From positions 496,001 through 560,000 of the forward strand of contig CADCXC010000043.1 of NCBI GenBank assembly GCA_902806595.1: a DNA stretch of 64,000 nt, in the 5' to 3' direction. The notes below the pieces were generated by a model. It worked only from the letters and a program-made list of their open reading frames with translations, made no database searches and was not told the origin of the DNA. This DNA is from Pyrenopolyporus hunteri. Taxonomy: Eukaryota > Ascomycota > Sordariomycetes > Xylariales > Hypoxylaceae. A program made the translations under genes and the position numbers. This document shows, piece by piece, positions 12,274-23,358 of this stretch (positions within the stretch are counted from its first letter, which is position 1; each line of letters opens with the position of its first letter).

Positions 12274-12708
12274 ATGGAAGGCGAACTCCCACCCAAGGAA
12301 GAAATCCACCAACGCGCCGTTGAGGGGCACCCGATCACGCAGACCGAAGCGTCGGAGCTCGCATCCGCAGAGACGGACATCACGGGTTTCGGTCCCATCA
12401 AGGGCGGGCCCGCGGCGACAGCTCAAAGCGAGCACGACAAGCAGCTGAATTTCATCGCCAAAGCCGGCGAGGTCGCCCGCAAGCCTGCCGACCAGATAAC
12501 CAAGGAAGACGCTGCGCAGGTGCAGCGGGCAGAAGTAAGTAGATAGCAACATATCGATTGATATACACATATATATATATAACGACGTAAGGTTTTCGGC
12601 TAACCACTGAAATAGGCGCGGGCTCTAGGAGGACCCCCTGGAAAGGGGTCGACGTCGGCGGATGTGCAGTCACTGGCTGATCAAAATGAGAAGGCGAAGA
12701 GTGCCTAA
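12274..12708 (+). CDS. SMP (seed maturation protein) domain protein, 117 aa
   Basis: Fungal SMP-domain proteins are small, hydrophilic, LEA-like proteins associated with stress tolerance and spores. Exon 1 (12274-12534) begins MEGELPPKEEIHQRAVEGHP. An 81-base intron (12535-12615) has a GTAAGT donor, a CTAAC branch and a TAG acceptor, and exon 2 (12616-12708) ends in NEKAKSA. Family-like features are ITQTEASELASAE, a GGPAATAQSEHDKQ segment, ITKEDAAQVQRAE and a second ADVQSLADQN repeat unit. There is no signal peptide or membrane segment, so it is probably soluble and intracellular. The length is typical. Confidence 0.85.
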
Positions 12709-13035
12709 AAGAGTACGAGGAGAATTGAAATAGGCGCCTGCCCTCGCTAGTTGTCGCATTTCTCACGACATGGTCATTGTTTGATTTATGATGTACTTCG
12801 ATCTGGGTAGCGGGCGCTCATTTGGTCAGTTGGGCTGGGGATGGACATCTTTACCCCTATTCGAAGGGCTCTTAGAATTATACAGGTTGGGAGGCATATA
12901 TGCGGAAAAATCATTATTTAGAGGGCGTAGCTCGTTGTTTATATGTCAAACATGTACGTTATAGTATATCTACGTCAAAAGCAGATGGTACAGGAAAGCA
13001 GTCTACATCAGCTACTGAAGGGCTAGCCAGCATAC
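12709..13035. other. Short intergenic gap
   Basis: Between the SMP gene and the telomere-like repeat; no gene seen. Confidence 0.4.
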
Positions 13036-13059
13036 AACCCTAACCCTAACCCTAACCCC
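13036..13059. repeat. Interstitial telomere-type repeat, about four CCCTAA units
   Basis: Tandem AACCCT units run without interruption and match the TTAGGG telomere repeat of most filamentous fungi. The tract ends about 25 bases from the stop codon of the minus-strand gene at 13083. It is too short to be a real chromosome end. It may be a scar of repair or telomerase activity, or a telobox-type protein binding site. Confidence 0.85.
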
Positions 13060-13082
13060 TCGTACATACAACCTCCCCCAAC

Positions 13083-13670
13083 TCACCTCCCCCTCCTCCT
13101 CCTCCTCCTCTTCCTCTTCCTACTCTTCTCCCTCTTAACCTCCGGCACCAAATCCCTATGCCTCAACTCGACCCGCCAGTCCCGCGGCCACTCCACCCTC
13201 GCTAGCTGCTCCGAGAACGCCACGCTCCTATGATGACCGCTCCCGCACAAGCAACCCACCCGGACCGCCACCTCCTTTTCCTCCCCTTCCCCGTCATCCT
13301 CCTCGTCTATTCTTAGACTCTCCTCCTCCGCGGCCCTCATCGCGTCCCGAATCTCCTCCTCGGCCTGTCTCAGCAGCGTGCTGAACCTCGGGTCGCGAAG
13401 TAGGCCGTCGCGCATCTGGCGCGAATGTCCCGTGTGCACTTCGCGCGCGTCTTTGGGCGGGTTCGACACGCTTCGTAGATCGTATTGAAGATCCGGGGGT
13501 GGCGACAGTGCGGTATGGCGGTCGTGCGAGATTATGTAGAGCGTCTTTTTGGTCTTAGAGGGTAGGTTTTGGGCCTGCATTTCTTCTTGGAATGACTCGG
13601 CGTCCCTGGGACTGTGTGGCAGGGGAGCGGAATGCATGACTGGGAGCGAGGACGTCAAGTAATTCCACAT
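13083..13670 (-). CDS. RapZ C-terminal-domain-like protein
   Basis: The C-terminal half contains VRVGCLCGSGHHRSVAFSEQ, matching the GCxxGxHRSV signature of the RapZ C-terminal domain, followed by a conserved arginine/histidine segment (WRVELRHRDL). In bacteria that domain binds small RNA and metabolites; fungal stand-alone forms have no established role. Upstream, TLYIISHDRHTALSPPPDLQ, YDLRSVSNPPKDAREVHTGH and an acidic coiled stretch (QAEEEIRDAMRAAEEE) fit fungal homologues. The tail is a striking basic run (KREKSRKRKRRRRRRGR), possibly a nuclear or RNA-binding signal. The frame is open back to 13796. I prefer the ATG at 13670 (195 aa) or 13637, because the first 42 residues of the longest form look non-conserved. 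Confidence 0.7.
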   Translation of the reverse strand: MWNYLTSSLPVMHSAPLPHSPRDAESFQEEMQAQNLPSKTKKTLYIISHDRHTALSPPPDLQYDLRSVSNPPKDAREVHTGHSRQMRDGLLRDPRFSTLLRQAEEEIRDAMRAAEEESLRIDEEDDGEGEEKEVAVRVGCLCGSGHHRSVAFSEQLARVEWPRDWRVELRHRDLVPEVKREKSRKRKRRRRRRGR

Positions 13671-13796
13671 TATAGTCGCGAGGAAGGGTTGATACGAGGA
13701 GTCTGGGAAGTATAGCGGATTTGATATGTAAGAACCTATCGGCAGTGTCGGTGGTACGGTAACTAGATAATGATATGTATTACTGTGTTTTATCAA

Positions 13797-14166
13797 TTGA
13801 CGGAGGATTACCTCGATATGATCACATCAGTTATTCGTCATATGAAGCGTGTCCTCCGTTCGGGTGGATACGGGTGCCTACTCCTTTTTTTCGAGAGCAA
13901 CCTAATAAAATCATTTGGATATATCTCCGATGTAAAATAGTATTACTGGCTTGGATAGGAACCCCATGTTTCGCATGAAAATATAGTCGATTGTTAGACG
14001 GCGTTTACGCTCTCGGTAGGAGGAAAAAGGGGTTACCCAAGGTATATATTAGCATTAAGCTATATACAGGAATATTATCCATAATAACACAATCATTTCC
14101 CTCTTTTTATTCCCTGTGCCCGGTCTTAATAATTACATCGCGCTGAAATAGGACGTAGGCATCCGT
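13797..14166. other. Short intergenic gap
   Basis: AT-rich gap between two minus-strand genes, presumably holding the promoter of one and the terminator of the other. No further gene seen. Confidence 0.4.
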
Positions 14167-16422
14167 CTAATGTTTCTTGCACCCATTCCCGGGGTTAGTA
14201 GGGGGTTTGTTATCCGGCCGAGCCAAACCCAGACAACTGGCGACCTTGTAGAAGATATCAATATTCCCGTACACTCCGCCAAATGTCTCCTGGCAAGGGC
14301 CCATAGCGAAGACAGCCACGTCCGTGAGCGAGTGGACGCCGGATGACTCGGACACGGGGAGCGTGCCGTTGACGATGAAGCCGTCAGGGCTATCCTTGGC
14401 ATCGACGAACAGATCGTCCTCATCAAAACCCGTCGTGCTGCTCACGATCTTACGGGGCGTCTTATGCACGCGGTAGTTCTCGCGGTGGTCGGGGTTGGCC
14501 GCGAGACCGGCAGCCAGGCTGTACCGCGGGTCCCAGTTGACAGGGAAGTTGGGGCCGGTGCCGTACGAGACGCCCTCGACGGGGACTGTGTACTGCGACA
14601 AGCCCGCCTTCTCGTAGATGCCGACGGCGCGACGCTTCTCACGGTCGGTGTGCTGTTCGGAAAGATACTTCGTGTCGACCCCTCCAAAAACGTCGAAGCC
14701 GTGTCCGTGGTCGGCGGTAACGAGAATTAGTGTGCTTTCGAGCTCGCCGATCGCCTTGAGATGGGCGATGGTAGCGCGCACGGTGTCGTCGAGTTCGAGG
14801 AGATCGCCGAGAGCACGATCGTAGTCGAGAGCGTGCATCTGTTTGTCGATGGATGCTCCCTCGGACATGAGGAAGAAACCCTTATCCCCGCCTCGAGTGT
14901 GCAGAATATCGATGGCCTTCAAGGTCATTTCTTTCAGTCCAGGTAAGTCAAGGGCGGGGTTGTCCGAGCCAAGAGGGTCGTTCTTGAAAGTGGCTAAGTT
15001 GTCGGTGAAAACATTGCGGTCCAACCAGACGGGAAAATGAGATTGGCAGAAGATACCAAGAGCTCTGCTGCTGTTTCCAAGTTCTAGAAGTGAGGTCTTA
15101 TTTAAACTGATTTCATAGCCAGCCTTCGCGAACTCTTGGTAATAATCCTTGCCTTCGTAGCTGTCGGGTCCAGCGTAGAACTGCTCGGCACCCCCGCCAA
15201 ACCAAACATCCGGGCCACCCTGGTTCGTCCAGGAGTAATTCGTAACTGAGTTCAAGCCCTGATCAACAAGCGAACCGTACGCATAACGGGAACGGCTATG
15301 GCCAGTAAGAGCGATAGGCGTCGCGTCAGAGATGGCTGCAGTCGAAACGGCGCCCCAGGCAGAATCCTAGGTAAGCGTCAGTATTAATACGTCTAGTGAG
15401 TCCTTTCTACGGAGCGGAGGGATTACCCAAGTGCGCTTTAACAATTCGACAATAGTCTCAACTTTCGGGTCGTCGAAGAAATCGGCAGACGAATCGACGT
15501 AAACACTTAAGGGAGATTAATCAACGACCCGATGCCGATGCCCGTGTTTTGGTATGCTTACCCCATCGCATTGACTGTGCTCTTATGTCCACTGTACAGA
15601 GCGGATGCCGAGTTGGCACTATCGGTAATGAAGCTATCAATTGAATGAGTCTAGGATGATACGTTAGTTAGGAGGTAGCTTGAGAACTCTTGGTCTCGAT
15701 GTGCTGGATTCTTGAACATGCTGATAATTATACGTACCATTTGATGTCCCACCACAGGGAACTGGTCCATCTGCAGTAACGATTGGTATTTTCCGTTGAT
15801 ACTCTTGTGGCCGAGCAGGCGCGCAGCGGTAATCATGTTCGTAGTCATACCATCACCTAGATATAGTTAATATCGTGCTTTTCTCATTGGCCTTAATAGG
15901 CATACCGATGAAGAGAATGACGTTCTTGGCCCTCTTCCGAGTAGCCAAGGGTCGCACGACCCAGTTGGCGGTAGTCGTCTGACCATCATAATAACTCAGC
16001 GTGACGACGTAGTTTCCTGGCTCGTAGATAGCGAGCTTCCGGTAAATCCTAGATGCGACGTTTACGACGGACGGCGAATGCGCGTCCTGCGCAAAGAGAT
16101 CCTCGTACCACTTAAAATCCCATTTCTCGAGCTGGGGCTCGTCAACAGCGAAGAACTCGGAAATACTCTTAGCCTCGCCGCCTTCTTTAGCGATGGTGAC
16201 GGAGAATTTCTCGTCGGGCACGCCGTTATTAAAAGCCTCCGAACCGTTGACCGGAGCGTGTACCTCGAGGCGCAGGTCAAAATATTGGCCCGGTAGGAAA
16301 TCCGACTGATCAGGAGGCAACACGCATCCTAGATTCGGGCAAGCACCGAGTCTCTGGAACGTCTGGGCAGCGGCAGTAGATAGGGACGCTACCACCACAG
16401 CGAAGGAGCTAAGTTTCCCCAT
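14167..16422 (-). CDS. Secreted alkaline phosphatase (PhoA-type), 667 aa
   Basis: Hydrolyses phosphomonoesters with a metal-bound active site. Exons are 16422-15906, 15856-15738, 15650-15562, 15505-15427 and 15366-14167, 2004 bases in total. The N-terminus MGKLSSFAVVVASLSTAAAQ is a clear signal peptide, followed by a roughly 150-residue fungal N-terminal extension. Active-site motifs are GDGMT near residue 174 (metal Asp), DSANSASAL near 222 (nucleophile Ser223), SEGASIDKQMHALD near 436 (Glu and His ligands) and TADHGHG near 485 (Asp/His ligands). All key residues are present, so it should be active outside the cell or in the wall. The larger size than bacterial enzymes comes mainly from the N-terminal region. 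A CACGTG site about 385 bases upstream suggests phosphate-starvation control. Confidence 0.93.
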
Positions 16423-16502
16423 ATCGGCTCTCAGTTACAACCAAATCGAATGCCAGCGCGATGGACACGAGATTAGATTCATGAAACCTGCGAAAATCAG
16501 AT

Positions 16503-16510
16503 ATTATATA
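16503..16510 (-). promoter_or_regulatory. Probable TATA box of the alkaline phosphatase
   Basis: Read on the minus strand this is TATATAAT, about 85 bases upstream of the ATG at 16422. Confidence 0.4.
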
Positions 16511-17964
16511 GCAAAGGCCAAGACCAAGCCTAGCCTGCCGCGGCCGCTGCGACTATGTTGTGTAACTCTGCCACGACCCAGGCCGTTGATAGATCCATGA
16601 TGCCACTCATCCTGCATTGGAAGGTAGCTAAAGCCTTGGCTATTCCTGAGTATGTAGAAGTCAAATGGCGAGATCTTGGCGGTAGAATATACCAGGTTAT
16701 AATTGGCTATAGATATATTGTAGAAATCTCCGCTGGGAGAATGATAGCGGCGGTGTCGGTGTCAAAGCATCGACGCGCAGGAATCATAGAAGTAATCCAC
16801 CGCACGTGGGCAGCTAGCCACTCAAGCCTCGGCATGAACAAAAGTTTGCCTATAAGTAGGAGCTTAGTGGATCGAAGATTGCTGTTGGTTCCTGGTTCCT
16901 GAGTTCCGAGGTAGTGATTCTAGCAGACCCTGAAGAGCTTTCCGGAAGAGACGAATGATAGACCACGGTTTAGTTGGCTAGCAAAGCATGTAGCAGTAAT
17001 GAGGCTTGGCTTATGTTACTGGTAGTATATCGGGCGATGCGCTCCTCCACTACACACCTGCCTTCAGCTCGAGCTAGGCGAATGGACAGCGAACTCAAGG
17101 GTCTTTGCTAATGTGCGAGAGTTTGAGCGACGTCGAAGCTTCGAACGTGGGGATGTCTAAGTGGTAACAAGGATACGAGAAACGTGGGCTAGATTGCCCA
17201 TTATGATTGGCTCATCCCCTGTTGGCTTGATGGTGGGATGGATTTACCGACCAGCCTCCATAGTACGCATCTTCAACCATGACAATGTGCTAGCGTGGGC
17301 TGGAGCTGGGTATGGAATCGTAACCCTAAATAAAAATTCACCGATGAGTAAGATCATGTACCTACCAGCCAAGCGCATATTACTATAGCCTTGGGAAATA
17401 GACGCCTTCATTAGACAAGTTGGTTATTCTATTCGAAGGCAATTGGTATACATGACTAGGCGCAAGGACTGCGGACCTAGTCCGAAGCTTGGTCTGCGCA
17501 TCTCTCCATTGTATGTACCTACGTAGGTATGTTTCCCCAGATCTTCCCGCTTCATCCGGTGTTGATTTGCAGACGAAACATCCATTCTGGATACGACACA
17601 TGCAGTAGATCAGCAGGAAAGCGATACTACTACATGAAGGTGTACTAGTTCCAAGCTCTCGGGAACGACCCTTTTCTGGCGTTTGGGAATGAGAGTGGCC
17701 GCTAGAGACAACTTGGTGGTCGGACGGTCCCGCATCTAAATGCATAAGACAGTCGATCGGCCTGAGTCGGTCATAATTCATGCATGTCAAACAACTCCGA
17801 CCTTTAGGCTTTCTTGATTAACTCGATCGACTGTCCTAAAATCCCATCGGACGGGTTGTTGCGTGGTGAAGCTGACGACCAGCGCTATACGATAGGCTTG
17901 TATGGCGCGTTGAGCTGACGAATTTACGGTGAGAACTTCGAGCGACAATTTATGGTGGGACGGT
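16511..17964. other. Intergenic, no gene recognised
   Basis: Contains open frames at 16555-16902 and 17161-17388 (plus) and 17383-17790 (minus) without recognisable domains. The first overlaps the region just upstream of the phosphatase and is probably spurious. Confidence 0.4.
16803..16808. promoter_or_regulatory. CACGTG E-box upstream of the alkaline phosphatase
   Basis: CACGTG is the core site of Pho4/NUC-1-type basic helix-loop-helix regulators, which induce phosphatases in phosphate starvation. It lies about 385 bases upstream of the phosphatase start. A six-base match can arise by chance; relevance is inferred from the neighbouring gene. Confidence 0.35.
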
Positions 17965-19519
17965 TCACCGGTCTATCTCAGCAAACCCTTTCTTATCTAA
18001 CTCCCTGGCGTCGGTATCTGCATCGGGAACGAGCGGAGTTTCTCCCCCCTCCGCGGTGGCTCCCGTTACAGCTAGCCCAGCCATCTCTCCAGCGAGAGTA
18101 GAGTCTTCAGCTCCGCCTTCGCCATACTTCTCCCAAGCCGGCGGATTGATTTTGGACTGACCGCCCTCCGCTTTGAAATGATAACCTCGAGCGCGCGGTC
18201 TCTCACCGGTACCTTTAGGGATCTCAGATTCGTAAATTTTAGAAAAGACCTCGCAATCACGCTCGAAGTTTGAAGGCTCCGCAAGAAGTGTAGCTCGGAT
18301 CCCGTCGAAGAACTTGGTTAGTGTGTGATAGTTGTGGATTTGGAGTAGCGTCCATCCGAGCATTTCCTTAGCATTCAGTAGATGTTGGAGGTAGGCGCGG
18401 TGATGTTTAGTGCAAGCATAACACGTACACCCTTCTACTAACGGCTCCAATGATACTTGGTGGTCTGTCGACCACATATTTATTCCTAGAGGATATACAC
18501 CAGACGTCGCGGACGGCGGCGGCGGCGGAAATGAGAAAGTGAGTGCGATTCCTGCGTCCGAGGCGGCGTTAAGGAACGTTGCGGTAAATACGTCGATTCC
18601 TAGACGAACTTGCCGGAGGATCTCATGCGGTGACGTTATAAAGTCCATGGAAATACGCGGTAGCGGATCCAGGGGGCTGTGATTGCTTAGCTCTGGGAGA
18701 ATATCCGCATCGTACACAGCCAGGCCGGACATGTGTTGGATATAGTCTTGAGACAGGCGATTCAGATACTCCCATTGCGTCGGGTAAGCGACTGGTAATA
18801 TTGGGGCGAAAAGGCAGGGCTTCGAAGTCGCGTCGGCGTCATCCTCGTCACTTCTTAGCCCGATGACTTCGACTAACCAGTCTTCCGTCCGCTCCACCAT
18901 CCGGAGCTGCCTTTTCGGGTTCGGAAGTTTAGTCCTGATATGCGAATTGCCGAACGTTAGGTCCGCAAGGGGGATGGCGATGTCTGGTTGTAGCCTCCCG
19001 ATAGAACGGTAAAAGTCACCGTTCTTCAACTTCCGGAAGCCCGTTGACGTATAGATGGAGACGTAGTTCTTCCCGTTACCCATGGGAGCGATGACCGCCG
19101 GATGCCTCCGAGCACCAAGCACTGTGATGAATGGTGTGGGCGTGGCGGTATACGCACGGAGCGGCTCCTTGCCGTCCACCCCCGCGTTAAATACGGCGGG
19201 TTCAGCTCTCCCCGGAGACGTTTCTACGACTACTCGATGTGTTAACGTAGGAAGTAATATAAGATACGTACCTATTCACGACGTCATCTCACTTACAGTC
19301 TTCTAAGGCCATATATGAGCCATTGAGTTTGGTGTGCTTAGAGATGACGTCTGGGGTCATGTGCGGGATCGTCCCTCGCGAAGATAAAGCGATATAGCTA
19401 GGCGTATCGATTGGTCTTCGCCGTGGGAGAGCTAAGCGTCCTGCCCTAGCTACCCCCCCTTCGACCGCGACCCTTTTCACCACGTTGAACATATCGTGTT
19501 CTGATGATAATTCGGTCAT
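17965..19519 (-). CDS. QTRT2: Queuine tRNA-ribosyltransferase accessory subunit 2 (496 aa)
   Basis: Non-catalytic partner of eukaryotic tRNA-guanine transglycosylase, which swaps G34 for queuine in tRNAs with GUN anticodons. Exon 1 is 19519-19297 and begins MTELSSEHDMFNVVKR. A 64-base intron (19296-19233) follows, then exon 2 (19232-17965), 1491 bases in total. The TGT fold is recognisable from PSYIALSSRGTIPHMTPDVI, RPIDTPSY, PDIAIPLADLTFG and the C-terminal zinc site CTCYAC at about residues 343-348 with the distal IHNYH near 373. The catalytic-subunit aspartates were not identified, which fits an accessory subunit. The catalytic QTRT1 gene is not in this window. Confidence 0.88.
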
Positions 19520-20600
19520 TTTCCGTTACTATATTTCCGAGCTCGGTTTCTAAAATTTTCGTTGGCACTTATTCGCAATGGGCAGAGCCAAACCGCCCGT
19601 TATCCCCGTATCCTCAAGAAGGGGAATGTATCTTCGTTAAACCCTCTGGGTTGTTATTATATCCGCAACCTCGAGATTGCTGATTTGTGTTTGTAGCGTT
19701 CTGTTAGTGGTTTTTTTCTCGAGTTTTTTCTGGTAAGGCGTCGATAGGTACCTGTCAGCCCTGAAGATAGGATCTACAAATATGATGTACCCGTTCCCAC
19801 CATGTACATGTATGTACGTAGGTGTTAGCATCATCTGCGGGTCTCCGTTCTATCCCTGATATGGTAATCCATCAAGTCCAGTCAATCAATCCGCAGCGGC
19901 CTGGAACTTGAAGATGCCGCTGTCCGACTGCTTGGCGGAAAACGGCCCGCAAAAGGACCACTTCTAAAGTACATCCACACATGGTACTATCAAGGGACCG
20001 AGGGAGGTCCAATCGTTATCGATGACCTACCCACCTGCCCAATGGGCTGGGTCCCAGACGGTGGTACTGTGTAAATCCCGCGGTCGCCGTGTTTCGCGTT
20101 CAAAGAAGTCACGAGTCTCAGCTGATGTATGTACTGTACCTCTGTATAATGGGTACAATACAGCAGGTACAGCGCAAGTCCTTGTCTCACTTTTGAGAAT
20201 CGCTTAGTTCAGCCCATCTCATCTTCCAATCCTCCCGTTCTCATTCCCATTCCCATTTTCATTCCCATTCCCATCCTTCCTCCATGGAAACGACTTGTTC
20301 TCTTTTTGTTTCCTCTCCCTCCCACCGCTGCGCAACGTCGAGTCTTGAAGGCTGAGCAGGCTCTCGGTCTGTCCATCTTCTTGATCGCCTATCGCATCGT
20401 TTTTTCCGTATTTGATCTCATGTATCTTTTACCGCTTGTACCGTCATACACATAGAATTCTCGCGACTCATCGTATCGCTATCTCAGCTCTCTCAACGTA
20501 AGCTACCTCTTCTCACACACTGCCCCTTATTACAACGTCGAAAGTGATGACCCTAGATCACTAATAGACTCTATGAAATCTCCTTTAATAGTCCCGTATC
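19520..20600. other. Intergenic between divergent genes
   Basis: Shared upstream region of the minus-strand QTRT2-like gene and the plus-strand LCCL gene. The LCCL-proximal side is pyrimidine-rich (about 20221-20600), as in many fungal promoters and 5' UTRs. No gene seen. Confidence 0.5.
20241..20277. repeat. Imperfect CATTCC microsatellite
   Basis: About five to six CATTCC/CATTTT units in tandem inside the pyrimidine-rich leader, about 330 bases before the LCCL-protein ATG. Confidence 0.6.
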
Positions 20601-22559
20601 ATGAGTACCAATCAGCTAGAAAATCGTTCAGTCTCTCCTGACATCGAACAGCAGCGGCGGCGTAGCACTTCGGCACATCCGGACGATCCGATCGGCAGCC
20701 CGGGACATCTCGATTTCAACGAAGACGACGACCCCCCGACCCCACGCTTTATGCAGGATCAGGGCGCTTGGAAACACTGGAAATGGGTTCCATATCCCGT
20801 TCGAAGGTATGGAAAGGCCGCCTTCAAATGGATGAAGGGTCCTCCACAACCTAAGGTCTGGAGGATCGAACCACTCTTCCCCGTTGTACAGGAAGCGCCT
20901 CTTCGTCTTCTCGACAGGTATCTTCCGAATAAGACGCATCGAATCCTGCTGTATATGGGCTACGTCGCCGTATGGATCATCACCTTCGCTATCGTTATGT
21001 GGAGGGGCCAAGCCGCTTCCGAAGTTGCGACTTATGGCACGCCGATGGATATAGGATGCGGCGTCGCATATTGGAGTCGCAACAACGATTGCGGGCTCGA
21101 CGGCATGAACTGCAGGCCTTTTAATGGCAGTGGCTTCGCTTTTCGCTGCCCCTCAAACTGCGCCAGCTACCGAGTTCTTAATCCTCGTGCTGTGGGTGCC
21201 CAAGAGGTCGTTTACGCTCCGTTAGTCGTAGGCGGGCCGTCCGACGTCGATGAGCATCCGGTTTATCGGGGCGACTCCTTTATCTGCGGATCAGCTATCC
21301 ATTCTGGTCTCATCTCCGACTCTCAGGGCGGCTGCGGCGTCGTATCTCTAGTAGGACAACAGCAGAACTACGTCAGCACGAATAGAAACGGCATTAACAG
21401 CATTGCTTTCGACTCTTACTTTCCACTATCAATCACCTTCGAGCAGGATATCGAATGCAAGGCTAGAGACGTCAGGTGGTCGCTATTGGCCGTTTCCGTA
21501 GTCTTCACGACCGTCTTGTCCCTATTCACCAAGTCGTCCTCGGTATTTTTCTTCACCGTTTTTATCGGTATCTTCTGGCAAGTCGGGATGGCGTCCGATC
21601 CGCCGTCATACTCATCGATTTCGGGGCTCTTCTCCAACATCCTAGGCAAGTTCCTACCGGCTATGTTCTGCGCCTGGGTTTTCTACGACAAAATGGGTGT
21701 GCGCCGAACTCTGCAAGACCTAACGGCACAAATCGAGAAGACAGTCTTGTGGTTGGGTGGATGCTGGGTTGGCGCGCTAACCAACTACACCTTCGACTTC
21801 ATTCCGATCCAGCGCCTAACAGGACATGATCTTGAGCAGCAGCCGGGCGCCAAGGCGGCTCTTGCTATTATTATCATCATACTGTTTTTCATCGCGGTCG
21901 GCCAAGTGTGGTGTTTCCGACAAGAAGGAAGATTGATACGTTATCTCAAGCTTTACGCCCTATTCGTCCTTGGGATTATCATCTGTCTCGTGCTGCCGAA
22001 CCTTAGCTTGCGCATCCACCACTATGTCCTAGCATTACTACTCGTCCCGGGTACCAGTATGCAGACCAGGCCGTCTTTGCTCTATCAGGGAATATTGATA
22101 GGGCTTTTCATCAACGGTATAGCCCGCTGGGGATTCGACTCGATTCTTCAAACCTCAGTAGCTTTGCAGGGCGATGCCCAAATAGGTTCCCCTCTCCCCG
22201 TCATCCTCGCGCCCGTCATTAACAGCACACTGCTGTCCATAACATTCCGATGGGAGCCTCCGCCGGGACTGCGCTACGATGGCATAAGTGTTCTGGTCAA
22301 CGATGTCGAAAGATACCGCAGTTTCTTCGGCGACGAAGGTTCAGACCATTTTGTATGGACTCGCAGTAACGGGTCAGACTATAACGAATACTTCCGATTT
22401 GGCTTCATGTCGGGTACGACGAGCGGAGACTATACCAAGGCTGGTATCTGGACGAGTGACCTCGATTGGGTCGCTCCCCAGCCAGGCCCTTCTAGAATCA
22501 AGGCCCGGAGTTTGGGTACACAGGAGACGGAGCAAGTGCCGCGCTCAGTCTGGAAATGA
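20601..22559 (+). CDS. LCCL-domain multispan membrane protein (652 aa)
   Basis: Single-exon gene. A cytosolic N-terminus rich in acidic and polar residues (to about residue 110) is followed by a first membrane segment near 114-133 (ILLYMGYVAVWIITFAIVMW). A cysteine-rich lumenal or extracellular LCCL domain spans about 160-280 (FRCPSNCASYRVLNPRAVGA, FICGSAIHSGLISDSQGGCG). A bundle of hydrophobic spans from about 295 to 530 includes FFTVFIGIFWQVGMAS, ALAIIIIILFFIAVGQVWC and LYALFVLGIIICLVLPNLSL. The C-terminal region is polar and probably forms a beta domain. This order is typical of fungal LCCL proteins, whose function is unestablished; a role in secretion or at the cell surface is plausible. 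Confidence 0.88.
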   Translation: MSTNQLENRSVSPDIEQQRRRSTSAHPDDPIGSPGHLDFNEDDDPPTPRFMQDQGAWKHWKWVPYPVRRYGKAAFKWMKGPPQPKVWRIEPLFPVVQEAPLRLLDRYLPNKTHRILLYMGYVAVWIITFAIVMWRGQAASEVATYGTPMDIGCGVAYWSRNNDCGLDGMNCRPFNGSGFAFRCPSNCASYRVLNPRAVGAQEVVYAPLVVGGPSDVDEHPVYRGDSFICGSAIHSGLISDSQGGCGVVSLVGQQQNYVSTNRNGINSIAFDSYFPLSITFEQDIECKARDVRWSLLAVSVVFTTVLSLFTKSSSVFFFTVFIGIFWQVGMASDPPSYSSISGLFSNILGKFLPAMFCAWVFYDKMGVRRTLQDLTAQIEKTVLWLGGCWVGALTNYTFDFIPIQRLTGHDLEQQPGAKAALAIIIIILFFIAVGQVWCFRQEGRLIRYLKLYALFVLGIIICLVLPNLSLRIHHYVLALLLVPGTSMQTRPSLLYQGILIGLFINGIARWGFDSILQTSVALQGDAQIGSPLPVILAPVINSTLLSITFRWEPPPGLRYDGISVLVNDVERYRSFFGDEGSDHFVWTRSNGSDYNEYFRFGFMSGTTSGDYTKAGIWTSDLDWVAPQPGPSRIKARSLGTQETEQVPRSVWK

Positions 22560-23358
22560 ATAATGAAAATGTTATGACGGTTTAGCAATCCAATTTGAAT
22601 TTGACTTGCATGTGCTTTTCTATACGTGGAACATTTCCACATTCAATTACCAATTGTGATAGTTAAACTATTTCGCCGTCGTGTTAGTGCCAAGATGGCC
22701 GCCCAGTCGTCTTATAATCTCCAGTCAACTTAGGCAACTACCACATATGACTCCGTACCAGCAAAGGCCCCAACGCTATGAGAATCGTTCGAGCTTCGGT
22801 TGGGTTGCGTACGGTCCCAGGCATAAAGACAAACGGGGCGTGGGTAGCGTGATTAATTACGCAAAGGTTTAGCGTCTCGGATGTTATTATACAGGTCTAA
22901 AGATCGCCACTCAAAAAACCCCTTATGGTGAAACGATAACTAGAGTCTAACCAACACGATGAGCGCCGCCCATCGAGTCGTTTAGTGAGAAATCAATACC
23001 ATCTGTTTCGGGGACCGGTCTAACGCATGGACGGGTGCGGCGTACCGATATAACATCTACATGATAGATCCTCGAACGCCTGCGCCCCACGGCAAACAGC
23101 TGGCGTTTGTCCCAAGTGCCGTCAATTAAGGCGTATGCTTAGGACAGGATTAAACGTCAACTTTGTTAGAGCGACGATATCACGATTACGCATTGGTAAT
23201 ATCAAACTATGTTACGCATGGGTTCAGTTAATTTTAAGCCAAATCCTATTTTTGATCTAAGTGTCATAACCCGACGATTAATCCCGAGTAAACTCATCCC
23301 ATAGGAGTCCGCTATCGATCTTCGGCTCGCTGCCTCACTACCTAGTATACGACGAAAT
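22560..23358. other. Intergenic, nothing recognised
   Basis: Lies between the convergent LCCL gene and the small secreted-protein gene. No convincing coding sequence. Confidence 0.4.

Noticed and set aside
16555..16902. 115-codon plus-strand frame upstream of the alkaline phosphatase
   Set aside because: No recognisable family, and it overlaps the likely promoter with the TATA and CACGTG sites.
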